Positions 6,797-12,272 of a stretch of DNA of 12,318 nucleotides are shown piece after piece (position 1 is the first letter of the stretch; each line of letters begins with the position of its first letter). The notes beneath the pieces are model-generated. The model made no database searches and was not told the origin of the DNA. It was given only the letters and a program-made list of their open reading frames with translations. The DNA is from an uncultured Roseburia sp. (GTDB lineage Bacteria; Bacillota; Clostridia; Lachnospirales; Lachnospiraceae): the NCBI GenBank assembly GCA_947070915.1, contig CAMTDY010000081.1, positions 1 through 12,318 on the forward strand. Direction: 5' to 3'. Made by a program: the position numbers and the translations under genes.

Positions 6797-7624
6797 TTAG
6801 TATCTTGTATACACCCGGAAACCATTAGAAGCCAGGGAGGAAGCCGTTATTTTCCGATCCCAGTGGACAGAAGAATTGTAATTTCCTTCCACCACTGTTA
6901 TATAGCTGGAAGATTTTGTGAGCACGACCACAGAGTGATTGTTTCCGATGCGGATGTTATCTCCCACGCGGATCCGGTCAAAGGAGGAATGGGTCTGATA
7001 ACTTTTCTCCGTTCCAAATACCGTATCACTGAGCTTTGCAGCAAAACCATAGCAGCCGTAGCCGTTGCCAAAACGGGGGGAATAATAGTAATAACTGTTG
7101 TTAAGAGGCATTCCCTCCGGGTAGGTGCTGCGCAGTGAGTTCAAAACGGAGTAAGCACCTGTTTCTGTCACTGGACCGGAGGGAGTGTCAGGTTTTGGGG
7201 CAGTTGTCGGTGTTGGAATCATAGTAGGTTTCGGAAACGCTGTTGGCTTTGGAACCTGGGTTGTAGTTGTTTTTTGGGCAGGTGGGTTACTGGGGGCAGA
7301 TGGTTTTTTATTTTTTACGGTCACCCTGCAGACAAGCTTTTTGTTCTTTATTTTTGCTGTCACTTTTACCTTTCCGGTTTTTCTGGCGGTGACTTTTCCA
7401 CGCTTGCTGACGGTGGCAACTTTCTTATTTGTGGATTTCCATTTTACTTTTTTTGATTTGCTTCCCCGGATTTTCAGAGTGTAGCTTTTCCCGGGGCGGA
7501 GCGTCAGTTTTTTTCGGCTCAGGTTTAGGGAAGCTGCCTCAGAGTCTGCCGGTGCGGCAAGAAGGGTTAACAGTGAAAGGGAGAGAACTCCCGTTAAAAG
7601 TTTTGTATTTGTTGTATGTCTCAT
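6797..7624 (-). CDS. secreted Big_2-domain protein with CHAP/NlpC-like cysteine peptidase domain
   Basis: This 275-residue protein starts with a signal peptide (positive n-region, LLTGVLSLSLLTLLAAPA core, cleavage near EAA-S at 31-32). Residues 32-104 form a very Lys-rich bacterial Ig-like (Big_2) domain: KKLTLRPGKSYTLKI, KWKSTNKKVATVS, GKVTARKTGKVKVTAK. A Pro/Thr linker follows (about 105-150, with TxxPKPT repeats). The C-terminal domain (154-275) has the order expected of a CHAP or NlpC/P60 papain-like fold: C191 in GYGCYGFA, VGDNIRIG, H230 in NNHSVVV, and E246/N248 in VEGNYN. It probably hydrolyses or binds peptidoglycan, with the basic Ig domain and linker tethering it to anionic wall polymers. 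The start has AAAGGA at 7635-7640. Activity is inferred; the N-terminal architecture is clear. Confidence 0.85.
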   Translation of the reverse strand: MRHTTNTKLLTGVLSLSLLTLLAAPADSEAASLNLSRKKLTLRPGKSYTLKIRGSKSKKVKWKSTNKKVATVSKRGKVTARKTGKVKVTAKIKNKKLVCRVTVKNKKPSAPSNPPAQKTTTTQVPKPTAFPKPTMIPTPTTAPKPDTPSGPVTETGAYSVLNSLRSTYPEGMPLNNSYYYYSPRFGNGYGCYGFAAKLSDTVFGTEKSYQTHSSFDRIRVGDNIRIGNNHSVVVLTKSSSYITVVEGNYNSSVHWDRKITASSLASNGFRVYTRY

Positions 7625-7743
7625 ATAGACTCATTCCTTTCAAATATTGTGTAATGATGTTACAACTTTTATGTTGTGGATGTTAGCTCAATGGAGAGCT
7701 AGCGCAGAACGAAACAGGGTTCAAATTGGCACCGACGAGCTAA
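7625..7743 (-). other. structured leader of the secreted-protein gene, tRNA-like in part
   Basis: The 260-bp divergent gap (7625-7884) holds no ORF. Its left part contains TTAGCTC (7683-7689), which can pair with GAGCTAA (7737-7743, 7 bp) or, nearby, as TAGCTC with GAGCTA (7696-7701, 6 bp, loop AATGGA). GAAC (7707-7710) can pair with the downstream GTTC, and ACAAC (7662-7666) pairs with GTTGT (7673-7677). Read on the + strand, the segments GTTAGCTCAATGG and GGGTTCAAAT look like tRNA D- and T-arm sequences, but the T stem does not pair and there is no room for an anticodon arm, so it is not a tRNA gene. With the minus-strand promoter it would be the 5' leader of the secreted-protein mRNA. The right part (7756-7826) is AT-rich with nothing recognisable. 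Confidence 0.4.
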
Positions 7744-7751
7744 GTATAACA
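7743..7751 (-). promoter_or_regulatory. extended -10 promoter for the secreted-protein gene
   Basis: On the minus strand the sequence reads TG-T-TATACT (complement of 7743-7751). No good -35 is present at 16-18 bp. Transcription would start near 7736, giving a leader of about 110 nt. Confidence 0.5.
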
Positions 7752-7826
7752 TAAAATATTACAAAAATGTTACAAAATAATTAATTGCATGAAATTACCA
7801 AGAGTAGTTGGAATATTTTCCTGTCC

Positions 7827-7855
7827 TTGCGAATCCAGTTGACCTGTGATATGAT
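7827..7855 (+). promoter_or_regulatory. promoter of the ylmH operon
   Basis: TTGCGA (7827-7832) and TATGAT (7850-7855) are separated by 17 bp, about 30 nt before the ylmH start codon. Confidence 0.65.
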
Positions 7856-7884
7856 GATTTAAGTACACGGAAGTGAGGAATAAC

Positions 7885-8622
7885 ATGAAACAGCGTTTTA
7901 TAGATCTTGCAAATACCTGTTACCAGCGGGGGCATTATACCTTTACCCATTTTTTGACACCGGCACAGATCGATGAATTCTTTCAGATCAGGAGTGAGGT
8001 TTCATTTGTAGGGTATGCCCTGGAGGGGGGGAGTGAGATGGCGGAGCGCCAGATGCTCCGTTTTGGGGATGTGGAAATGTTCGGTTACGTGGAAGAATTT
8101 CCGATCTGCTGTATCCACTGCCGCCCGCTCACGCCTAAATTTGCGGAGGAGACGGGACATCGGGATGTGCTGGGAGCGCTTATGAACCTGGGGATCGAGA
8201 GGGATGTGATCGGTGATATCTGGGTCCGGGACAAGGAGTGCTATTTTTTCTGTCTGGAGGGAATGAAAGAATTTATCTGTGATTCCCTGACCAGGATCCG
8301 GCACACCAATGTAAGATGCCAGGAGATTGAGAAACTGCCGGAAGAGTTTGAGCCGGTATTGGCGGCGGAAGAGCATATCATACCGTCAGAACGATGCGAT
8401 GCCCTGATCGCTAAAGTCTATCATCTGTCACGTGGTAAATGTATCCCATTATTTCAAGAAAAAAAAGTATTTGTCAACAGCAGGCAGTATGAGAACAACA
8501 GCGGAATTCTGAAACCAGGAGACGTGGTGAGCGTCCGGGGCTTTGGTAAATTTATTTACCAGGGGGTAGTGAGAGAGACGAAAAAGGGACGTATTACGGT
8601 AAAGATAGAAAAATATATATGA
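7885..8622 (+). CDS. ylmH: YlmH/RqcP-family S4-domain RNA-binding protein
   Basis: This 245-residue protein matches the YlmH family. The N-terminal part is followed by the conserved central segment (SEVSFVGYALEGGSEMAERQMLRFG, then HRDVLGALMNLGIERDVIGDI), and the S4 RNA-binding domain is at the C-terminus (about 172-230: CDALIAKVYHLSRGK, KKVFVNSRQYENNSGILKPGDVVSVRGFGKF). In Bacillus subtilis, YlmH (RqcP) works with RqcH on stalled 50S-peptidyl-tRNA complexes in ribosome quality control and promotes poly-alanine tailing. The family is often linked to division genes (ylm cluster), but here it heads a cluster with a peptidase and dtd. ATG 7885 has TGAGGA at 7874-7879; GTG 7873 overlaps that site and is less likely. 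Confidence 0.93.
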   Translation: MKQRFIDLANTCYQRGHYTFTHFLTPAQIDEFFQIRSEVSFVGYALEGGSEMAERQMLRFGDVEMFGYVEEFPICCIHCRPLTPKFAEETGHRDVLGALMNLGIERDVIGDIWVRDKECYFFCLEGMKEFICDSLTRIRHTNVRCQEIEKLPEEFEPVLAAEEHIIPSERCDALIAKVYHLSRGKCIPLFQEKKVFVNSRQYENNSGILKPGDVVSVRGFGKFIYQGVVRETKKGRITVKIEKYI

Positions 8623-8635
8623 AAGCAGGGACAGA

Positions 8636-9454
8636 ATGGAGAAGAGAGAGAAGATACGCCGGGGAATCATGCTGGGGTTAGCGGGATTGATGGCATTGAT
8701 CCTTGTATTTGGAAAAAATGAAACAGAAGAAAAAGAGGAAACTACAAAAGTAGAAAATCACACGCCGGCGCCAGCAGCTACCGGAACCGCGGTGATCACT
8801 GCGCCTGAACCTACTCCGAATCCAGAAGACAGCATCTATTCCTATCTTCAAGGGCCAAAGTCCTGGAAGGAAAGACGGCCCTGGTCAGGTAAATGGGGGA
8901 AAGAGATTCATGACGGAGCTTCTTTTGGCAGTTTTGGGTGTGGGTTCTGCTGTATGGCCAATATTTATTCTACAGTAACAGAATATAAATGTACTCCTCT
9001 GGACATTTATGCCAGATCTAAAAAGGTCAGTTTCTACGGCGGAGGCGGTGCCATATCCTGGCAGCTTATGAGGAAGACCATGGCAGATACCGGTTTCCAG
9101 GTGGAGCTGGGAGAGAAGCCGCCAACCTATGGAGAATTTGCGGATAAGATGAGGCAGACCCAGGCGATGCTCGTACTGGTATCCAGTTACAATGATGATT
9201 CCTACTGGAAAGATACGCCGGGACATTATGTAACCCTTTTCATGTACGATGAAGGAAAGCAGGATGTATTTCTGACAGATTCCGGCGATCCGAAGCACAA
9301 CCGCCAACGGGTTCCGCTGAAAACGATTTATAAAGCATTGAAGACCAGTAGTGATTTTCAATACATGTCAGTTCTTTCATACGATAAAAACAAGGATAAC
9401 TGGAAACATAATTCGACGGAGGGAAACTGGATCCCTCCGGAGGGTATGAAATAA
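8636..9454 (+). CDS. membrane-anchored or secreted C39-like cysteine peptidase
   Basis: The 272-residue protein has a short cytosolic KREKIRR segment and one hydrophobic helix (about 11-26, IMLGLAGLMALILVFG). It has no lipobox or obvious signal peptidase site, so a signal anchor is likely. An acidic then Pro/Thr/Ala-rich linker follows (28-63). The extracellular domain (about 66-272) has the papain-like layout of the C39-like family: nucleophile C102 in FGCGFCC (the family usually shows GCGPT/S), H197 in TPGHYVTLF, and D215 in LTDSGDP. C39-like proteins cleave peptides such as leader peptides or act on the cell envelope; the substrate is unknown and no transporter domain is attached. It follows ylmH by 13 nt with a weak site (CAGGGA), and dtd follows 30 nt later. 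Confidence 0.82.
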   Translation: MEKREKIRRGIMLGLAGLMALILVFGKNETEEKEETTKVENHTPAPAATGTAVITAPEPTPNPEDSIYSYLQGPKSWKERRPWSGKWGKEIHDGASFGSFGCGFCCMANIYSTVTEYKCTPLDIYARSKKVSFYGGGGAISWQLMRKTMADTGFQVELGEKPPTYGEFADKMRQTQAMLVLVSSYNDDSYWKDTPGHYVTLFMYDEGKQDVFLTDSGDPKHNRQRVPLKTIYKALKTSSDFQYMSVLSYDKNKDNWKHNSTEGNWIPPEGMK

Positions 9455-9484
9455 AATACACAGGTTTTAGAATGGAGGGAAAAG

Positions 9485-9937
9485 ATGAGATTTGTGATAC
9501 AGCGAGTGAAGCATGCCTCGGTGGCTATCGATGGGGAAGTGCGGAGCGAGATTGGAAGGGGGCTTCTGGTTCTGGTGGGGATCGGACAGGAAGACAATGA
9601 AAAGATCGCAGATAAGATGGTTCAGAAGCTGGTGAACATGAGGATTTTTGAGGATCTGGATGGCAGGACTAATCTGGGACTGAAGGATGTAGAGGGAGAA
9701 CTTATGCTGATCTCCCAGTTTACCCTGTATGCGGACTGCCGGAAGGGAAACCGTCCTTCATTTACGGCAGCAGGTGCACCGGATATGGCAGAGCGGCTCT
9801 ATGAATATATCAAAGATCAGTGCGCCGGGCAGATTCCTGCCGTGAGATGTGGGGAATTTGGCGCGGATATGAAGGTGGAACTGTTGAATGACGGACCTTT
9901 TACTGTAATTCTTGATAGTTCAGATCTTGGATGTTGA
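9485..9937 (+). CDS. dtd: D-aminoacyl-tRNA deacylase
   Basis: This 150-residue protein has the family's usual length. It shows MRFVIQRVKHASV at the N-terminus, the conserved SQFTLYADCRKGNRPSF (77-93), and the C-terminal NDGPFT motif (135-140) whose Gly-Pro pair enforces rejection of L-aminoacyl-tRNA. It hydrolyses D-aminoacyl-tRNAs (and Gly mischarged on tRNA-Ala) in the cytosol, a translation quality-control step that fits the nearby ylmH. GGAGGG lies 5 nt before ATG 9485. No terminator is visible after it. Confidence 0.97.
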   Translation: MRFVIQRVKHASVAIDGEVRSEIGRGLLVLVGIGQEDNEKIADKMVQKLVNMRIFEDLDGRTNLGLKDVEGELMLISQFTLYADCRKGNRPSFTAAGAPDMAERLYEYIKDQCAGQIPAVRCGEFGADMKVELLNDGPFTVILDSSDLGC

Positions 9938-9961
9938 AAGCAGATGATGTTCAGGCAGGTA

Positions 9962-9990
9962 TTGAAATAATTATTTGGATATGTTAAAAT
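9962..9990 (+). promoter_or_regulatory. strong promoter upstream of the structured RNA and hydrogenase genes
   Basis: TTGAAA (9962-9967), 17-bp spacer, TAAAAT (9985-9990) with a TGT extension directly before the -10. The start site should be near 9997, some 325 nt before the first downstream start codon. Confidence 0.8.
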
Positions 9991-9996
9991 ATTTAC

Positions 9997-10186
9997 ATAG
10001 TCGTGCTGACATGCAAAGGGATTCCTGAGTGGGAAGGCGGCAGTGTATAAAAGAATATTCATTTGAGGGATTCTGATATGGGCCCGGCGGTGCGTCGCAG
10101 GACGTAGATAAATTTCGTAGTATGGATTCCTTCTGTTGTTTTTATATACTGTGATCTGGAAATCCCGGCAGGATGCCGGGATTTTT
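9997..10186 (+). ncRNA. structured RNA: orphan small RNA or regulatory leader of the hydrogenase-maturation genes
   Basis: No ORF with a ribosome binding site is present in the 385-nt gap 9938-10322. From the strong promoter to the first terminator the sequence folds as a rod. A 12-13 bp helix pairs 10041-10053 (CAGTGTATAAAAG) with 10139-10151 (TTTTTATATACTG), with only G-U wobbles. Inside it, GAGGGA (10065-10070) pairs with TCCTTC (10128-10133), continuing with UCU/GGA-type pairs to about 10078/10121. The apex holds small GC hairpins (CGGCG-GTG-CGTCG). An outer helix can pair GGGATT (10018-10023) with AATCCC (10161-10166), plus TGC (10012-10014) with GCA (10168-10170). That outer helix uses the 5' arm of the terminator, so the two exclude each other. 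The rod with large internal loops is 6S-RNA-like in outline and length, but I see no sequence match, and a riboswitch-like leader is equally possible. Confidence 0.6.
10160..10186 (+). terminator. perfect intrinsic terminator (T1)
   Basis: An 11-bp perfect stem, AAATCCCGGCA (10160-10170) with TGCCGGGATTT (10174-10184), has a GGA loop and a T5 run at 10182-10186. Confidence 0.93.
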
Positions 10187-10205
10187 CTTATAGGAAAGTT
10201 CTCAA

Positions 10206-10241
10206 TTTGCGGAGCAAAAGAATGGCCGAAGGTTATTCTTT
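10206..10241 (+). other. two overlapping hairpins between terminators
   Basis: TTTGC-GGA-GCAAA (10206-10218) is followed by an 11-bp stem AAAGAATGGCC-GAA-GGTTATTCTTT (10217-10241, two G-U pairs). They share two bases, so they cannot both be complete. AAGAATG (10218-10224) could instead pair with CATTCTT (10294-10300), just before the ribosome binding site of the next gene. Confidence 0.6.
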
Positions 10242-10243
10242 AG

Positions 10244-10273
10244 AGGTGCGCGTTTTTCAGCCGCACCTTTTTT
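10244..10273 (+). terminator. second intrinsic terminator (T2) before the TM1266-type gene
   Basis: Stem AGGTGCG (10244-10250) / CGCACCT (10262-10268) with an 11-nt loop and a T6 run to 10273. The GGTGCG of the 5' arm also occurs at 10089-10094 in the apical part of the structured RNA, which offers an alternative partner for the 3' arm. No convincing promoter lies between T1 or T2 and the next gene. Confidence 0.8.
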
Positions 10274-10322
10274 ACGTGAAGGCAGCTCGACGGCATTCTT
10301 TATGGGAGGAGCGAGACCATAT

Positions 10323-10568
10323 ATGCAGAAAAGACTTGCTGTCATTGGTATTATTGTAGAAGAGGCAGAATCGGCGGAGGCTGTTAATGATATCCTTCAC
10401 TCGTATCGTGAGTATATTGTAGGAAGGATGGGCATCCCCTACCGTGAGCGGGATATGTCCGTGATCAGCGTGATCGTGGATGGACCGAATGATGTGATCA
10501 GTTCCATGTCAGGAAAACTTGGTATGGTGGATGGTGTGACCAGCAAAGCAGTTTACGCCACAAAATAG
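10323..10568 (+). CDS. TM1266-type putative iron-only hydrogenase system regulator
   Basis: This 81-residue protein (MQKRLAVIGIIVEE ... SGKLGMVDGVTSKAVYATK) matches the small TM1266 family, which takes a ferredoxin-like/NikR C-terminal-like fold without a DNA-binding domain. The family is named as a putative [FeFe]-hydrogenase regulator because it is found next to hyd maturation genes, as here: hydG starts 61 nt downstream. Segments IGIIVEEAESAEAVNDILHSY, GRMGIPYRERDMSVISVIVDG and the final GMVDGVTSKA are the conserved blocks. ATG 10323 has GGGAGGAG (10304-10311) upstream; the ATG at 10302 overlaps that site and is rejected. Its molecular role is not established. Confidence 0.9.
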   Translation: MQKRLAVIGIIVEEAESAEAVNDILHSYREYIVGRMGIPYRERDMSVISVIVDGPNDVISSMSGKLGMVDGVTSKAVYATK

Positions 10569-10629
10569 CTCAATGGGAGCTGGACTGAAACGGCAGGAAT
10601 AAATTAAGAAGAAAGGAAGACGAGAAGAT

Positions 10630-12048
10630 ATGTATGATCCAAAATCTGGCATTGCAACAGAATTTATTGACGATGCGGAGATCCGTAAATCCTTGGAATA
10701 TGCGGAAAAAAATAAGGGAAATAAGGAACTTATCGACGCTATATTGAAAAAGGCCTGGGAGATGAAAGGAATATCCCACCAGGAAGCCGCCATTTTACTG
10801 GAGTGTGAGTTAGAAGAAGAAAATAAGGAGATCCAGAAGCTGGCAAAGGAGATAAAAAAGAGATTTTATGGAAACCGGATCGTGATGTTTGCCCCCCTGT
10901 ATCTTTCCAATTATTGTGTGAATGGCTGCACATACTGTCCATATCACCATTGCAACGAGCATATCCGTAGGAAAAAGCTGAGCCAGGAGGAGATCCGTCA
11001 GGAAGTGATTGCCCTTCAGGATATGGGGCACAAGCGGCTTGCTATAGAATCCGGAGAGGATCCAGTGAACAATCCCATTGAATATATTCTGGAGAGTATT
11101 GAAACGATTTATGGCATCAAGCATAAAAATGGCGCGATCCGCCGGGTGAACGTCAACATTGCTGCTACAACTGTAGAAAATTATCGCAAGCTTCACGATG
11201 CCGGCATTGGAACCTATATTTTATTCCAGGAAACTTATAACAAGGAGAGCTACGAACAGCTGCATCCCACGGGACCTAAGCATGATTATGCCTACCACAC
11301 TGAGGCCATGGACCGGGCAATGGAGGGCGGTATCGATGATGTGGGTCTGGGAGTTCTCTTCGGGCTGAATATGTACCGTTATGAGCTGGTGGGAATCATC
11401 ATGCATGCGGAACACCTGGAGGCAAAATTCGGCGTCGGTCCCCACACCATCAGCGTTCCGAGAATCTGTCCTGCGGATGATATTGATCCTGAGAATTTTT
11501 CCAACGCCATTTCTGACGAGATATTTGAAAAGATCGTCTCGGTGATCCGCATCGCAGTTCCCTATACCGGTATGATCGTTTCCACGCGGGAATCCAAAGA
11601 GACAAGAGAGAAAGTGCTTGATCTTGGTATTTCCCAGATCAGCGGCGGTTCCAGGACCAGCGTTGGCGGTTATGTGGAGGAAGAGACCATAGAAGAAAAC
11701 TCTTCACAATTTGACGTCAGCGACCGGAGAACGCTGGATGAGGTGGTAAACTGGCTGCTTGGGCTTGGTTACATTCCCAGCTTCTGTACGGCATGTTACC
11801 GCGAGGGAAGGACCGGAGACCGTTTTATGAAACTGTTGAAATCCGGGCAGATCGTCAACTGCTGTCAGCCCAATGCTTTGATGACGCTTAAAGAGTATCT
11901 GGAGGATTATGCCTCAGAGGACACAAAAAAGAAAGGTGAGGAAGTGATCCGCAGGGAGCTGGAGGTGATCACAAATCCTGTTGTAAAGGAAAAGGCGGCG
12001 GAGTATATTGATAACATCCATCAGGGAAAAAGAGATTTCCGGTTCTGA
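10630..12048 (+). CDS. hydG: [FeFe]-hydrogenase H-cluster radical SAM maturase HydG
   Basis: This 472-residue protein is full length for HydG. The radical-SAM CX3CX2C motif is C96-VNG-C100-TY-C103. The C-terminal CX2CX22C motif, which holds the auxiliary dangler-iron cluster and defines HydG against ThiH, is C386, C389, C412 (an extra C411 is adjacent). Other family blocks are YCPYHHCNEHIRRKKLS, AIESGEDP, GVGPHTISVPR and SGGSRTSVGGY. It cleaves tyrosine with S-adenosylmethionine, releasing p-cresol and delivering CO and CN to the Fe synthon of the H-cluster, together with HydE and HydF, which are not in this window. The ribosome binding site AAAGGA (10612-10617) is a little distant. It is cotranscribed with the TM1266-type gene, and the cell should be an anaerobe with [FeFe] hydrogenase. 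Confidence 0.97.
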   Translation: MYDPKSGIATEFIDDAEIRKSLEYAEKNKGNKELIDAILKKAWEMKGISHQEAAILLECELEEENKEIQKLAKEIKKRFYGNRIVMFAPLYLSNYCVNGCTYCPYHHCNEHIRRKKLSQEEIRQEVIALQDMGHKRLAIESGEDPVNNPIEYILESIETIYGIKHKNGAIRRVNVNIAATTVENYRKLHDAGIGTYILFQETYNKESYEQLHPTGPKHDYAYHTEAMDRAMEGGIDDVGLGVLFGLNMYRYELVGIIMHAEHLEAKFGVGPHTISVPRICPADDIDPENFSNAISDEIFEKIVSVIRIAVPYTGMIVSTRESKETREKVLDLGISQISGGSRTSVGGYVEEETIEENSSQFDVSDRRTLDEVVNWLLGLGYIPSFCTACYREGRTGDRFMKLLKSGQIVNCCQPNALMTLKEYLEDYASEDTKKKGEEVIRRELEVITNPVVKEKAAEYIDNIHQGKRDFRF

Positions 12049-12077
12049 TTGACATTTTCAGATGAATTGATTATAAT
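12049..12077 (+). promoter_or_regulatory. perfect consensus promoter of the repeat RNA
   Basis: TTGACA (12049-12054) begins on the base after the hydG stop codon. With a 17-bp spacer and TATAAT (12072-12077) it matches the sigma-A consensus at all twelve positions, the best promoter in the window. The predicted start is near 12084, the first base of the repeat array. Confidence 0.93.
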
Positions 12078-12083
12078 AAATGC

Positions 12084-12191
12084 AAAGCGGTGATTCGCTA
12101 CGATAGTGCGAAATGAATAAAAGCGGTGATTCGCTACGATAGTGCGAGATCAATAAAAGCGGTGATTCGCTACGATAGTGCGAAGTGAAAC
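12084..12191 (+). repeat. three tandem 36-bp direct repeats
   Basis: The units are 12084-12119, 12120-12155 and 12156-12191. The first 28 bp (AAAGCGGTGATTCG to TAGTGCGA) are identical in all three; the last 8 bp vary (AATGAATA, GATCAATA, AGTGAAAC). The period is exactly 12 codons, and the frame reading KAVIRYDSAK repeats, but TGA stops at 12114 and 12186 interrupt it and there is no ribosome binding site. Complete identity of the cores points to recent duplication or strong constraint. Confidence 0.97.
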
Positions 12192-12195
12192 ATTT

Positions 12196-12225
12196 GTGGA
12201 GAGGATATGATCCTCTCCACTTTTT
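12196..12225 (+). terminator. perfect intrinsic terminator after the repeats
   Basis: An 11-bp perfect stem GTGGAGAGGAT (12196-12206) / ATCCTCTCCAC (12210-12220) has a three-base ATG loop and a T5 run at 12221-12225. Confidence 0.95.
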
Positions 12226-12246
12226 CCACACAAAAGGAGGGTGTGA

Positions 12247-12272
12247 ATGAATAAACTAAAATTATTTTATGT
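12247..12272 (+). CDS. start of an unidentified gene, cut off at the contig end
   Basis: AAAGGAGG (12233-12240) lies 6 nt before ATG 12247, which opens the frame MNKLKLFY before genomic sequence ends. The basic then hydrophobic start could begin a signal peptide or membrane protein, but eight residues cannot identify it. It has no promoter of its own after the terminator, so it would depend on read-through from the repeat-RNA promoter. Confidence 0.6.

Larger units (their letters stand above)
12084..12225 (+). ncRNA. repeat-built small RNA or attenuator leader, about 140 nt
   Basis: A consensus promoter, three tandem repeats and a perfect terminator form a compact unit with no gap between the predicted transcription start and the first repeat. 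Each repeat can form a hairpin TTCGCTA-CGA-TA-(GT bulge)-GCGAA (12094-12112 in the first copy). It can alternatively form AGCG-GTGATT-CGCT, using the same CGC strand. The RNA could be an independent small RNA with three copies of one binding element. It could also be a 5' leader whose terminator controls the next gene, because only 21 nt separate the terminator from that start codon and there is no other promoter. I recognise no described RNA family. Confidence 0.65.

Noticed and set aside
7676..7743. tRNA gene on the + strand (D-arm-like and T-arm-like segments)
   Set aside because: The T stem does not pair, the space for the anticodon arm and variable loop is too short, and no acceptor stem or CCA end is present.
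12084..12191. CRISPR array (36-bp periodic repeats)
   Set aside because: The intervals between identical cores are only 8 bp and not spacer-like. There are only three units, no cas genes, and the array is bounded tightly by a promoter and terminator.
12120..12191. Iterons of a plasmid origin
   Set aside because: There is no replication protein gene, and the setting (serS, hydG, dtd, ylmH) is chromosomal. A consensus promoter feeding into the repeats argues for transcription.
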